Below are positions 38,190-50,584 of a stretch of 64,000 nucleotides of DNA, piece after piece; the stretch's first letter is position 1, and every line of letters begins with the position of its first letter. The stretch comes from Ceratothoa steindachneri (lineage: Eukaryota > Arthropoda > Malacostraca > Isopoda > Cymothoidae). Where the stretch lies: positions 29,468,503 to 29,532,502 of the forward strand of contig OZ018317.1 in NCBI GenBank assembly GCA_963969495.1. The letters run 5' to 3'. The notes under the pieces were generated by a model that saw only the letters and a program-made list of their open reading frames with translations, had not been told where the DNA came from and did not search any database. Position numbers and translations under genes: made by a program.

Positions 38190-39248
38190 TCTCGAGATGT
38201 CCAAGACAATAGAGGCCAATGGCCGCCTATTATGGCCAGGGGTGGGAGCGAGTGAAGTACAGGCGGGGTGGCGCGACGTCACAATAAAAATGAAATCGCT
38301 AAAACAAAAGACCTCCCCAGTCCTTCATTCAAATTGGAGAGACAGAGGGAGTAGGGGGGATGGGAGCACATGCGTGCAAAAGAGTGAGGCAGGCTGATGC
38401 CTGAGTCACAGAAAGAGGTAAGAGAGCTGAGAGTCGGGGAGGTAGAGGAGCTAGAGCGGGAGAGAAGATAAAAGAGAAAAAAAAAGCTTTAGGAGGAAGT
38501 GGACTTTAAATACATAAATAAATAAATCGATAGATGGTTATAATCGTGATTCGGGTGAGGTAAGAGTTAGGATTTAGAAAGTTTCATTGCCTTTGTGACT
38601 GGAAAAATTTTTAAAAAAGGAATGAAACGGAGTTTAAACATTTTCGAAACAATGATAAACCGATAAATAAACATTTGAATCTGTTGATAGACAAACAAGA
38701 CTGTAAGTTGTATCACTTAAGAACTTCTGCACCACCCTAAAAGGAAAATGAACAACTATTTAACACAGTAAATCTGTTTACAAAATTTAGATAAACTGAT
38801 AAATAGATATAATTTTCTGAACGGACAAAAGTCTGATTTCTATTACTTATTAATAACGTAAAATTTTCTATAGCCTTTTAAAAATTGAAAGAAAAAATAT
38901 ATAAAAATTCAATAAATTCCATTTTTAAACACAAAGGGAACTCTAATAGACGGACAAATAATTAAATATTTTGATCTCCTCATACAAATTTGGGGGTAAG
39001 AATCAACTTATATTTTTACAGCTCATATGTTAATAACATAAAAATTTATCTATAAATAACCATTATAAACTAATTAAGAGACAGAGAAACCTTAGCTAAT
39101 TTAAAGATAAATGCATAAAAAATTAGAAAGAGAGACGATAGATAAATAGATACTGGTAGAGAAAGGGTACTTGAGCAACAGCTGGGCAATTTCATTAATT
39201 CCAGTCGGACTGGCGAGTCTTTTGTTTTAAGAGACGGATTATATCAAA

Positions 39249-39251
<3 letters not shown>
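38188..39251. other. G-rich patch then A-rich intergenic DNA
   Basis: 38200-38470 is purine- and G-rich; the remainder is A-rich with gata/gataaa words. No gene recognised. Confidence 0.45.

Positions 39252-39297
<46 letters not shown>
39252..39297. repeat. (CT)n microsatellite
   Basis: About 23 CT units. Confidence 0.97.
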
Positions 39298-39299
<2 letters not shown>

Positions 39300-39356
39300 A
39301 TCCCCACTCCTCTCTCATAGAAGGAAAATGTGTTAATGAAACCCCCAAACGGACTC

Positions 39357-39380
39357 TGTGTGTGTGTGTGTGTGTGTGTG
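39357..39380. repeat. (GT)n microsatellite
   Basis: About 12 GT units. Confidence 0.95.
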
Positions 39381-40430
39381 CCGAAAGGGGAGGGGAAATG
39401 TCGTTGCAAGAGACGTGACTGTGTCCTAGGATCGCAGCGTGTCTGCTGGGCTATCGCTGAATGTCGGTTTGGGCAGCAATGACGTCTGCCTATCGGGTCC
39501 TGTCATTATCGGCTTCTGTGCACGATTGTCTCCATGGCCGGCGAAATATGCAGAAGGAAAAGCGTCTCCAATCCTTTTACATTCACATATGTATGTAGGC
39601 TCAGGTTTGTCCACATACAAGCACATAATCAACACACATGAATGCGTAGGAAAAGACTGAGGCATTGATAAAGATGAAAGTATGCACACAAAAGTTTTTG
39701 CCTTCGTTTTTCTACATACATTGACACACTCCCTACACAAATGTATCCGAACAGATAAAGACCAAAGCACTTAGTGCGTTTTCCTTTTTCCTGCGAGTGA
39801 TTTTTCTGTACCAGTGCACATTCATATGTACATGCAGGAAGTGAAGTCTAGTCCTCTAACACCCACATGCATATGTAAGATTTATCGAGACCTCGATTAC
39901 AGGAGCCGAAAACATATTGAATTATATTTTAATTTTTCCTACGGGTGATTTTATTCTATTTAAACACAGCCATAAATTAAATTTTGGTCTTCTTACATAA
40001 GATTGTGTACTAAAGTTTGACTATATATTCAAATGTATGCACACTAAGTACACATATGCATATCCGTACGAAAAGAATGGAGTGTTGATTAATAAACACA
40101 ACCACAACCACACTAGATGCTTGATCATTTCTAGACTACACGGTCAGGGTAACACATCCACTATCATCTGCACTATTCGTAGTTGGTTTACATCATACTC
40201 TCATTCATGTTTCATTCTGGCTATTGCCCTATTAAATATTCAGAGTGATGTATAAATGTGCCCTATTAATTGGACTATTTGTAAGTAACCTATTATTAAC
40301 CTATTATTGTACCAACTCTGCCAAGGATATAAAAATCGATTTTTCTGTAATATCATTTCATTTATATGACTATTTATTGTTTTCTTTTATTTAAAATTGT
40401 TTTATCATGACGTCTTGATATTTTAAGCAC
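39381..40430. other. Intergenic DNA with degenerate acacata words
   Basis: Scattered catatgt/cacaca words, no gene recognised. Confidence 0.45.
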
Positions 40431-40500
40431 TCGTAGGGGCCCCCTGTGGCGTGGGGGCCCTAAGCGATCGCTTAGTTCGCTCATGCCTACGGCCTGCCCT
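40431..40500 (-). mobile_element. Possible terminal region of a hAT-type transposon
   Basis: Contains ggggccccctgtggcgtggg followed by the perfect 16-base palindrome ctaagcgatcgcttag and then gttcgctcatgcc. From memory, G+C-rich ends with this kind of palindrome occur at hAT element termini. No partner end or transposase is seen, so the call is tentative. Confidence 0.3.
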
Positions 40501-40793
40501 GGAAGGAACTCTCTACTTGAAAAGAAAATGCTGAATACTCTAGATGTAAGCTGCAGCATGGTTTCCCATGCTACACCTCCCCACTCCCTAGAAGACCCAA
40601 CTCCTCCGTCTACAATTGAGGCAGATCCTCTTATCATTTATCTTTTCCCACACCTAAATTTACTTAACCTAACTTTCACAACCACATTTAGGCAGATAGT
40701 TCAAATAGGTCTGGAAAATTTAAGTCAATTTTTACCCATCCCAAAAGTGAGACTGACCCTGGTCAACAGCTTGTGATGGTGATCAGAACTCTT

Positions 40794-40822
40794 TTAGGTT
40801 AGGTTAAGTTAGGTTAGGTTAG
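40794..40822 (+). repeat. Short interstitial TTAGG tract
   Basis: Five to six tandem ttagg units, one with a ttaag variant. TTAGG is the ancestral arthropod telomere repeat; here it is a short internal array. Confidence 0.8.
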
Positions 40823-41859
40823 TCAGCTTTATGATAAAATGCAGCCGACGATACGATTTTATTCAGATGTTGAATTTCAGCCAAATCGCCTCTCGCTTGG
40901 GTGGATCAACATGACGAAAATAGACCAACTAAACCTACGCTTATTTGACGAATTTCATTATATTTCCTTGTTAATGAAACAATTTTTCATTCACACCAAC
41001 CCCGCCCTCTTCTTCTTTTCTAATTCTTTATTCTGATTGTTAAATATATAAGCTATTAAGTAAACTTTAAAATTATATTCCAAGGTCTTTTGTTCTTTAT
41101 TAAAGGACGTTAACTCTGAATTTCCAATTCTAGGGTACTCACTTTTTGATGATGATTGAACGACAAATCCAGAGCCGCTATCTGAATCTTTTATGGATGG
41201 AATAGATTGGGAAAAAACATATGATGACTAACCACATACGTCCATAGATAAAGAGAAAGAAAGACACATAAAACATATATTTTTAGGTCCGAAATGACTT
41301 ACATAATTGTTAAAATGAGTTACAATAAAGGCAATATTCATCCCTAACGGGGGATAAATAAAAAGAAAGGCAAACATTTTTAATTCGTATAATTAATTTC
41401 ATAGATTTTTCGCATGCACAAGAATTAATAATATAGATAATAAAAGGCATAAAAACATCCTCGCAAAAATGTCTTCCTTTCATTAGCAAAGGTGTCATCT
41501 ACGTTATAATACTTCCTTGGCAATATTTATGAGTCTTCTAAAATCTTAAAAAGTCCTCTCAGGTAACCCTTAATTAGATCCAGGTAGCTCTTAATTGAAT
41601 ATACCCTTTAGAGCATTAAGAACCTGGGTAGACTTATCAAAGATTGGTAGAGACAAGATCGATACGAGAGAGAGAGTCAGTATTCAAAAAAGGGGTCAAA
41701 TCATCTTGGTTCATCTTACCATACTTACGCATCAAATAGTGAAAATGCGAAAGAAAGACCTCATTACGGCAAAAAACATCGGTGATTACTTAAGTTATAA
41801 CTAAGATCACCGATTAAATATTATGATTTAGCCTTAAGTTGTTTAAAGGAAAGTTACAG
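40823..41859. other. A+T-rich intergenic DNA
   Basis: No gene recognised. Confidence 0.5.
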
Positions 41860-42680
41860 CGATTCATCGATTTTGTAAATGGGTATACAAATGATATACA
41901 GGAACATTTATCCTCGTTAATATAATTAATCAGAACAAACTTCTCTACTGACAACGTACCTATATTAATAAGGTTTTCCAATGTCTGTAAGGATGGGGCA
42001 AGGACAATATCGCCTGCATACGGAAGGATATTATCGTGGTAGATGCCCAAGTGGCCCCCTAGTTGAGATGACAGGGTTGTTTCCAGCACATCAATAAGAG
42101 ACAAACTAAAGAGAAAGGAAAAGAGGATAACTCCCAATCTGATTCGATCGCCTCTCTCCAGAATGACTATTTAAGTTACCGAACGTCACATAAACATACT
42201 GATTCTTGTACATACTCTTAATAATCCCAATTAGGTAAGAAGGAGGGAATTGTTTTAAATTAATACTCAATTACAACCAATGTAGACGGTCAGAAGCATC
42301 AATAAGATCTAAAAAAAACATAAAACTTAGAACCAGCCAAGCTGTATTTAATAGATAATTTTTCTTCTGGTTTCTGGTCATAATATCTGTTGTCGTAAAA
42401 TTCTTCTTTCTAAAGTTAAACTGATTGATGCTAAATTTAATATAATTATTTGATTCCGGGAGGATATATATTCAATCAATTTAATTAAATTAAAGGAAAT
42501 TCCCGGAAAATAGTGGAAAAAGCAAAATTTAGCGACTCTATTCTGTTCTTCACAACGGATTTAATTTCGCCTTTCGTCATCTCACTGGGAATATGAGCAG
42601 AGAGTATGGGTGGAAACAGCTTGTCAATGAAAGTATGCAACATATAGGAACCAAATTTTAAATGATAGGAATACACTTTG
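41860..42680 (-). pseudogene. LINE reverse transcriptase remnant with altered YADD box
   Basis: Minus-strand blocks in order: YHLKFGSYMLHTFIDKLF and TKGEIKSVVKNRIE (RT opening blocks, 42485-42676), FLDLIDASDRLHWL (FLDxxKAFDRxxH, about 42310), IIKSMYKNQYVYVTFGN (about 42200), GVILFSFLFSLSLIDVLE (GVRQGxxLSPxLFxxxID, degraded) and NILPYAGDIVLAPSLQTLE (YADD reads YAGD, about 42000). The order fits one non-LTR RT of the type with Y-A-D-D-I-V-L. Loss of the first Asp of the box and many stops make it inactive. Confidence 0.7.
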
Positions 42681-43239
42681 TCATTTTTTCAGCCATAGAT
42701 TTAGTGATTTTAGTTTGTTTGTAAAAAAAAAACAAACTGGCTAATGTTTTTCACAGCAAATTAAGAACTATCTCATCAAAGCGTTCAAGTTTTTGGATAC
42801 AGTTATGGTGATTAAGGACTCGGGCTGTCGTATGTCCTTGAAGGGGCATTTTTTGCATTCACATCTAGTTTCTTCAGTAAAAGATGAATGATGTCAGTGA
42901 AGAGCATGTTGAGAGATTCCTTCAGGACATCTCATGATGGCAGACCATATACGGTCTCTCATCAGAAAAATAAAAACGTTCACACTATAAAAGCACGATA
43001 TTCAAAGCACTTTTAATGTAAACTCTTTTATTATTTTTATTCTATTTTTTTACAGGTCTAAATACGTTGTAAAACGTGAAAATACACATATTACTGTCTC
43101 AATATCCTAAAAAACCCGGAATAGATAAAATAAACATCGTCCTAGGGGAGGATAGCTTATATAAAGACCAAATGTAAAATTAAGAAATTCTCTAACAAGG
43201 TCTGCTGATTTATGACCTTACCATTTCAAAACTTTCAAT
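42681..43239. other. Intergenic DNA, possibly 5' LINE remnant
   Basis: No readable motif; may hold the upstream part of the LINE just left of it. Confidence 0.35.
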
Positions 43240-43244
43240 AATTC

Positions 43245-43612
43245 CGTGACTAACCTTAGGAGAACCTTATCAATTATATCATTCGAAAGAGAACTTAAAT
43301 CAACATAAGGGTTTCAAATTTTGTTAGAGTCGGCAGAATAGTTATGATGTTATTGCTAAAAGATTCTAAGGCTAACCTTGGGAGGACTTTGGCAATTATA
43401 TAATTCGAAATAGAATGTAAACAACATAAGGTTGTCAAATTTCGTTAGAATCGGCCGAATAGTTATGATGCTATTGCCAAAACAAAATCATTCCCGGGCT
43501 AACCTTGGGAGGATCTTGGAAATTATGCCATTTAAAAGAGAATGTAAAACAACACGGGAGTTTTAAATTTCGTTAGGATCAGACGAATAGTTACAATGTT
43601 ATTACCAAAACA
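43245..43612 (+). repeat. Three tandem copies of a 122-128-bp repeat
   Basis: Copies start with ctaaccttaggag (43250), ctaaccttgggagg (43372) and ctaaccttgggagg (about 43499). Each then shows aattatatcattcgaaa-type sequence, a tcaaatttcgttagaatcgg block, gaatagttatgatg and ttattgccaaaa. The second and third are the closest. No open frame runs through them. Confidence 0.85.
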
Positions 43613-44184
43613 ACCAAAAGCAAAACGGAGACCGACCGACATAGTGAGATATAGAATTTCCTGCGACTGAAAATATTGATGATATGCCAAAATTGAGGTA
43701 ATATTTGAAATCAATGACAATAAATACCTATATTAACATTTAAAAAATGCAGATGAACAAAATCATGGTAATCAAGTTTAGTTGTGAATTTAGTTCTGCT
43801 TTCCTTCATGTTACCATATATGAATCATCCCTCGGTTTCCGAGACTGTCTCCAAAGTGAGAAACTCTCCCGGCCCGCTGTATGTAGGTCTCGGCTAACTC
43901 ATTGCAACCTAGCACAACATTTAGAAATTTCTTATGACGTAACTGAAACTAGTCAGAAGCTAAAAGCAAGGATGAAATTAATTAAAAGATTGTAAATATA
44001 ATCCAATAGCAAAATGTGATCTTCATTACTACAGATACGAGATATGTAATGGTAAATTTTATTTTTATCTGTTAACAAAAAAAGAGTCAAGATTATTCTC
44101 TCTTTAATTATTAACATCAGAGAAGTTTTGCCAGTTCAAAAACAGATCAGCTACATTTTTTTCTATTTTTAATACAAAAGTATG
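43613..44184. other. Unassigned spacer
   Basis: An 82-codon open stretch at 43747-43995 has no family motif. Otherwise A+T-rich. Confidence 0.4.
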
Positions 44185-44186
44185 TA

Positions 44187-45701
44187 CATTCATGGTCAAA
44201 AGTTTTGAGACTAATATATATTTGTACTTTTTTCATTATATTTTAAAAATTTACGTGATAGGAATAATTTTTTTAATATTCAAATTATTTTAGCTTTATT
44301 AAAAAGTCAACATTTAAAAAAAATAAGAAAAAATAGTGAATTCCTTCGTTGAATCCAAAGTCGCGCTCTGTTTCTTTTCCTGTAGGAGGTGAGTTTTAGT
44401 CCTTGGAGCTTTAATATTCAATAAAATAGTAAAATGCTAACAAATGAGGGTTAAATGAATGATGTTTGTAATTATAAAATATTTAGTAATATTTTTTTTT
44501 AAATAAATGTTTGAATCTTCTTTTCAATTCCAAAAGAGTTCTTTCTAAATAAAAGCGTAAAACGATTGTTGCGTTACACCAAAGTGACCTGAACTGCAAG
44601 GAGATAGTTGCTAAGGATAATGCATCTGAAAGCACCATCTTTCAGAACATTAATGACTTTAAAAAGACTGGTTACACTCCCCTGAAGAAGTTTTCTGGAC
44701 GCCCAAAAGATTCAAATGTACGCCAAGATTGCCTACTGGTAAGGTGTGAACTCAAGGATCGGGTTGCCTCCAGTGTCAATCTTGCTCACGATTGGAAAGA
44801 AGCATGCGTGAACGCTTCAGTACACACAGTGAGGCGGTTACTTTTCGACAAACGTCTCAAATCCAGGAGGGCTGTGAATGCCTAATCTCACCAAGAACAA
44901 CCTCATGGAGAGTCTCCACTTTTGTAGAAAATATAAAGATTGAACTGTTGAAGACTGGAGCAAAATGATATTCTTTGATAATGTTCCTTTCCGCTTGTTT
45001 GGATCTTCTGGAAGATCCCTCGTTAAAAGGAGAAAAGGGGAGCGCTTTCATGAGTCCTTTTCAGGCCCACGGCAAAGCATCCGGGCACTCTTCATGCCTG
45101 AGACTGCTTTAAATCTAATGGAAATACAACACTAAAAATATGGCCCAAGAACACTGCCATTAAATCAAAATATTACCAAAACGTGCTTCATCATCAACTT
45201 TTCCCAACAATTCAGGACAATGTGTGGATTATAACTGCATTTTTCAGCATGATCGCGCACCTTCTCATAAAGCAAAGGCGAAGGAAAATTTCTTGGTTGA
45301 TATAAACATCGAACATTTGGGACCTTGACTTGGAAATTTGCCAGATTTGAACCCAATAGAGAACTTGTGGGTGATAATCAAACTGGTGGTTGATAAACAG
45401 AAGTTGTCCATGCATGAACAATTTTGGAGTAATATCAGTTAAGATAGCACTCCAAATTTGTTCTCCAGCATGCCAAAAGAAATTGAACTAGTCCTGACGA
45501 ACAAGGAAAATCATTTAAATTATTGACTGTGCGCTTCTATTGACTACATTTATTAATAAAATGAGTTACACCTCTAAATTCTTGTATATATCATTTTCAA
45601 ATTTTAATACAAGCATATTAAAACAAAATGAAACGTTTGATTATTTATATTACTTTTCTTATATATAAAAAATATAGTTTCAACATTTTTGCCCATGACT
45701 A
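44187..45701 (+). mobile_element. Tc1-like DNA transposon with both ends
   Basis: The left end cattcatggtcaaaagtttt (44187 on) and the reverse complement of the right end tagtcatgggcaaaaatgtt (from 45701) are imperfect inverted repeats, each bordered by TA (44185-44186 and 45702-45703), the expected target duplication. The 1.5-kb span and a central transposase relic on the plus strand fit a Tc1-like element. Inner sequence is degenerate, so the copy is dead, but the boundaries are clear. Confidence 0.85.
44561..45527 (+). pseudogene. Tc1-like transposase, nearly full length, broken
   Basis: Plus-strand blocks: HQSDLNCKEIVAKDN (helix-turn-helix region), KKTGYTPLKKFSGRPKDS with the GRP AT-hook-like motif, HDWKEACVNASVHTVRRLL, WSKMIFFDNVPFRLFG (first catalytic Asp kept; the usual DE pair reads DN), NCIFQHDRAPSHKAKAKENF (second Asp) and PDLNPIENLWVIIK (Glu kept), ending at a natural stop near 45525. 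The second Asp and the Glu are about 35 residues apart. An in-frame stop (LGP-stop-LGNLPDLNP) and several frameshifts near 44880 and 45080-45230 break the frame. Confidence 0.8.
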
Positions 45702-45703
45702 TA

Positions 45704-47329
45704 TGCGGTCTATAAAATATAGAAAATATCACTGGAATGTGGTCACACACTGAATATTCGTAACCAACAAAGAATTATGCCTGCTGGCATAATTGAGACG
45801 CGCTCAGGTAAGTGAAATTGTCCCTGGATAGAAAGGTATCAGCAACGCGAAAATTCATCTTTACATTCCTGGAGCTCATAAAAAAATCTTCCCTTGCTGA
45901 GATTTGCATTAAAATCACCGTTCAATAAATATATAAAACCAGGCAGTGGCTTTGCTACTAAGATTAAAATTTAAAATCTAAAAAAAAGCAGCCATGGTTA
46001 TTTTTTATAAATGTTCTGAACTTCGCCATTATAATAATTTTAAAAAGATAATCTAAACTAAATTTTCCCCCTTTCAAAAACTGTAATTCTTTGTGTTTTA
46101 AAAATAACTTTGATAAAAAACATAAGTCATATCCAAACTAAGATGAAATTATTATTAAAATAATCAAAGAAATCCCCTTCTTAAATTATAGAGTTAGTGA
46201 TGATGATGACGATGATACAGACAAACAGGTATATAAAATCATTAAAATAGACACATTTCGGATGTATCCATCACAAGCCACTATCAATCAATTGATAGTA
46301 GCAATCAAATCAGTGTCCTAGTTGTTCCTCGGGCATTCCCTGAGCTATTGGCTGGCGTACATCTCCTTCGAGGGAAACTGAAGCACTAATTCGACCCGGG
46401 CGTTCTCATACTTAATCCTGTTTACCTGTGGGCAAACCGTGGGAAAATATTAAGCCGCGTGGGAAGGGCAAGGATGCAATATGGAGAGGGGGTGGTGGAG
46501 ATAGTTCGGAAATAAGTAGGCAGGAGTGTGTGGTGAGGAAGGCATGTAGTAAACACATACGTGGGTACGGGATGTGTACATGAAGGCGAGGGGGTGAATT
46601 GTGAAAAATGTGGTTGGAGTAAGCGTGGGAGTATGGATGAATAAAATAATTTGGTAACGCCGTAGATACCATCAAGTTGTATTTTATGTATAGTAGCGAC
46701 CATTAAATCTACCATAATAGGGACTCCATTCGGCGACTAACAATCCCCGATGTGGCTTAACTTCGCTGTAATTGTAACCGGTGTTTCCACTTTGCTGGAC
46801 AATGTGAGGCTGGGATGTACAGTGTGTCTGTATGTGTGTGGGTGTGTGTTTGTGTGGAATTTGATTTTTCGTGTAATGTAGGGGGAGATATGGATAAAAC
46901 GGGCAGTTTGTCTATATATGCATGAAATAAGAGGGTGTGAATTCTGAGCTGTTGGCTAATGTTGATGCAGATGTCGGTGAATCTAGAACAGTCGCTCTGT
47001 ATGTTTGGAAGAAAGAGGGGACGAATCTTTTTCGAGTGTGGAAATAAATGAAAGGTGGGTAATGTGTTTGTAAGGATGTATGATAATATGTATGTGTGTC
47101 CGAAAGGAGTATGGAATATTTGTTGCAGTTGGTACAAAAAAGGGTTAGGAGAAGGTGTAATGAAAGTGGTGGAGGTACGTATGTGAAAATGAATGAAAGA
47201 TATGGAGTGATTTACTGGATATTAATTAGGAGGTTCATAATTTTTACGTGGGTTCTAGAAACCATACTTTTCTGTTCTCAACCTCACTTTAAACAAAAAG
47301 AAATATTCCACTCCCCAAAACATCTCGAG
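45704..47329. other. Intergenic DNA; G-rich plus strand at 46.4-47.1 kb
   Basis: No gene recognised. 46420-47110 is G- and GT-rich (gtgtgtg, gtgggt words) on the plus strand. Confidence 0.45.
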
Positions 47330-49380
47330 GGCATTGTAGTAGTCCTTGTCACGATACGGTTGTAGGAGTCCTTTGTCACGATCCGCTTGTAGTAGTCCTT
47401 ATCATGATATGGTTTTAGGAGCCCTTGTCACGATCCGCTTGTAGTAATCCTTATCACTATAGGGTTGTAGGAGTTTTTGTCACGACCCGCTTGTAGGAGT
47501 CCTTATCAGGATTCGCTTGTAGGAGTCATTATCACGATACGTTTGTAGGAATCCTTTTCAAGATCTGCTTGTAAGAGTCCTTGTCACGATTCGCTCGTAG
47601 GAGTCGTTATTGCGATAAGGTTGTAGGATTCCTTATCACGATACGGTTGTAGGAGTCCATGTCACGATCCGTTTGTAGGAGTCCTTCTCACGATACGCTT
47701 ATAGGAGTACTTGTCATGATCCGCTTGTAGGAGTTTTCTATCAAGATACGATTGTATGAGACCTTGTCACGATTCGCTTGTAAGAGTCCTTGTCACAATT
47801 TTCTCATAATAGTACTTGTTACGATCCATAAGTAGGATTCCTATCACGATGCGGTTGTAGAAGCCCTTGTCACGAACCAGCTCGTAGGAGTCCTTGTCAC
47901 TATCCACTTGTAGGATTCCTTATCCCGATACAGTTGTAAGATTCCTTAACAAGGTGGGGTTGTAGGACTTATTGTTACGAACCGCTTGTAGGAGTCCTTT
48001 TCAAGATCCACTTGTGGTATTACTTATCACTGTACGGTGGTTGTAGGAGTCCTTGTCACGACCCGCTTTTAGTAGTCCTTATCGCGAAATGGCTGTAGCA
48101 CTCATTTTCACGATTCACTTGTAGTGATTTTTATCCCTATAGGGTTGTAGGAGTCCATGTCACTATCCACTTGTAGGAGTCCTTATCCCAATCCGCTTTT
48201 AGGACTCCATGTCAAAGTCCGCTTGTAGTAGTCCTTATCACTATACGGTTGTAGGAGTCCTTGTTACGATCCGCTTGTTGCAGTCCTTATCACGATCCGC
48301 TTGTATTAGTCCTTATCGCGATACGGTTGTAGGCATCATTATCACGATACGCTTGTAGGAGTCATTATCACGATACGGTTTTAGGAGTCCTTCTTACGAT
48401 CCGCTTGTAGGAGTCTTTGTCACGATCCGCCTGTAGGATTCCTTATCGCGATGCGATTGAAGAATTTCTTATCACGATCCGCTTGTAGGAGTCCTTGTCA
48501 AAGTCCCCTTGTAGTAGTCATAATCACAAAACGGTTGTAGGAGTCCTTGTCACCACCCACTTGTCGAGAACTTCCTTCGGTCCGCTTGTACGAGTCCTTG
48601 TCACGACCGCTTGTAGGAGTCCTTATCACGATAAGGTTGTAGGAGTCATTGTCACGACCCCCTTGTGGGAGTCCTTGCCATGATTCGCTCGTAGGAGTCC
48701 TTGTCACCATCCGCTTGTAGGATCCCTTATCACGATGCGGTTGTAGGAGTCCTTGTCACGATTTACTTGTAGGATTCCTTAGCATGATACGGTTGTAGGA
48801 TTCCTTATCACGATACGGTTATAAGAGTCCTTGTCGCGATCTGCTTGCAGGAGTCCTTGTCACGATCCGCTTGTCGGATTCCTCATCACGATACGGTTGT
48901 AGGATTTCTTATCATGATACGGTTGTAGGAGTCCTTTTGATGCTAGGCTTGTAGGACTCCTTGTCACGATCTTCTTGTAGTAGTCCTCATTACGATATGC
49001 TTGTAGGAGTCCTTATCCCGATCTGCTCTATGATTCCTTATCACGATACGGTTGTTGGATTCCTTATCACGATACGTTTGTAGGAGTCCTTGTCCCGATC
49101 CGCTTGTAGGAGTCGTTTTTCCGATCCGCTTGTGGGAGTTATTGTCACGATCCGCTTGTAGGAGTTCTTGTCACGATCCGCTTGCAGGAATCCTTGTCAC
49201 GATCCCTTTATAGGAGGCCTTGTCACGATCCGCCTGTAAGAGTCCTTATTACGATCCGCTTGTTGGAGTCCTTGTCACGATCTGGTTGTAGGATTTCTCG
49301 TCACGATCCGCTAGTAGGAGTCCTTATCATGCTCCTCTTGTAGGAGTTTTTGCCATGATCTGCTAGTAGGATTCTTTGTA
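47330..49380. repeat. 26-bp minisatellite array, about 79 copies
   Basis: Unit is ttgtaggagtccttgtcacg plus atccgc, 26 bases. Two end types recur, atccgc and atacgg, often as neighbours. Because 26 is not a multiple of three no long frame is open. Small indels give 25-27-base variants. The last units near 49330-49380 are degraded. Confidence 0.92.
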
Positions 49381-49784
49381 ACTCCCAATCATGCTATAGC
49401 AGGCCCCTTAAGCCCCGATCTCTCAAGTTCTACTCCTCTTTCAGGGTGGGTTAGGAGCGCGCCCTTCATGACCCTGCAAAAATGCCTTATTTGTCTAGAT
49501 TGAGCCGTTTTTGTTGTTTTGCGCACCTTTCCGACCCTAAGATCCCTATATAGTCACCTATTTATAACACTCGGTTTATTTTCTTACTTCCCATTCCCTA
49601 AATTTACCATGTTTCTTAATGAATTCCTTTTTTATAAACTCTCTGAGTTGCTCTCTTTTGTTTTTGCTTTTCCCATTTCTAGATGATAATAATAATGATT
49701 ATAAGAAGATGAAGAAAATAAGAAGAGGAAGAAGATGAAGACGAATAATAGAAGACGGTGAAAAAGAAGAAGATTTCCCCCCTT
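49381..49784. other. Intergenic DNA with an A/G-rich patch
   Basis: aagaagaaga-type purine run at about 49700-49770; no gene recognised. Confidence 0.45.
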
Positions 49785-49880
49785 CGAATTTAAAGCGCAA
49801 TGGCAACGAGGATGCATCAGGCAGAAAATTGACGAAATGAAAATAATGGAAGATAAATAGCTGCAGGCCCTAGAAAAAGA
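49785..49880 (+). repeat. Dispersed repeat R1, copy 2 (5' part)
   Basis: cgaatttaaagcgcaatggc and aacgaggatgcatca match the start of the copies at 8303 and 56445. The distal block is missing or unrecognisable. Confidence 0.55.
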
Positions 49881-50150
49881 TGATAAAGAAGAAGAATGTT
49901 ATTTATTTTATTGATCAATAAATTATTAACCTAGTCAGTTTTTTATTTACTGATACTTATTTTCTAATTGTTTGATTTATAATGATTGAAACACCAAGAT
50001 GCGATCAATTGATTGACATAAATTAAAATTATTTCACTGATCAAACTTTGTATGGGAGAAATCGGGCCTCAATTATGGAAGGGCTGAGTAAAATTGGGGA
50101 GCCTGGGATGAGTGTAAGTGAAAATTCCTAATGATGGGAATTATTACTAG

Positions 50151-50152
<2 letters not shown>

Positions 50153-50190
<38 letters not shown>
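50153..50190. repeat. (AC)n microsatellite
   Basis: About 19 CA units followed by a degenerate acacaca-rich zone to about 50500. Confidence 0.95.
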
Positions 50191-50196
<6 letters not shown>

Positions 50197-50584
50197 GTAA
50201 GCTCATGCGGGAAATTACACAAACACGCACCTTCGAGTATGTATGCTCTTAGACCAACAATAACATACAGAAATAGTACATGTGCATGTATCATGTGTAT
50301 GTGAAAAAATACATGCACAGTCATTCACACACGATTTTGCACACGTAACTGATACACACCAATAAAAAACAGACTTTTGTATTTATGTGTGCATGTGCAT
50401 CTCCCAGTTATACGAACTAACATGCAAATTCATTCATGCCCACTACTTTTGCATACTTAACTAACACACATTAACTCACACGCATATATACGCCAATTTA
50501 CGTAGTGAATAAGTCATTAAAATATATCCAAAATTTCCATAAAGTGGTGATGAGTGTTGAGAAACACTGTATTTGGCCACCCTT

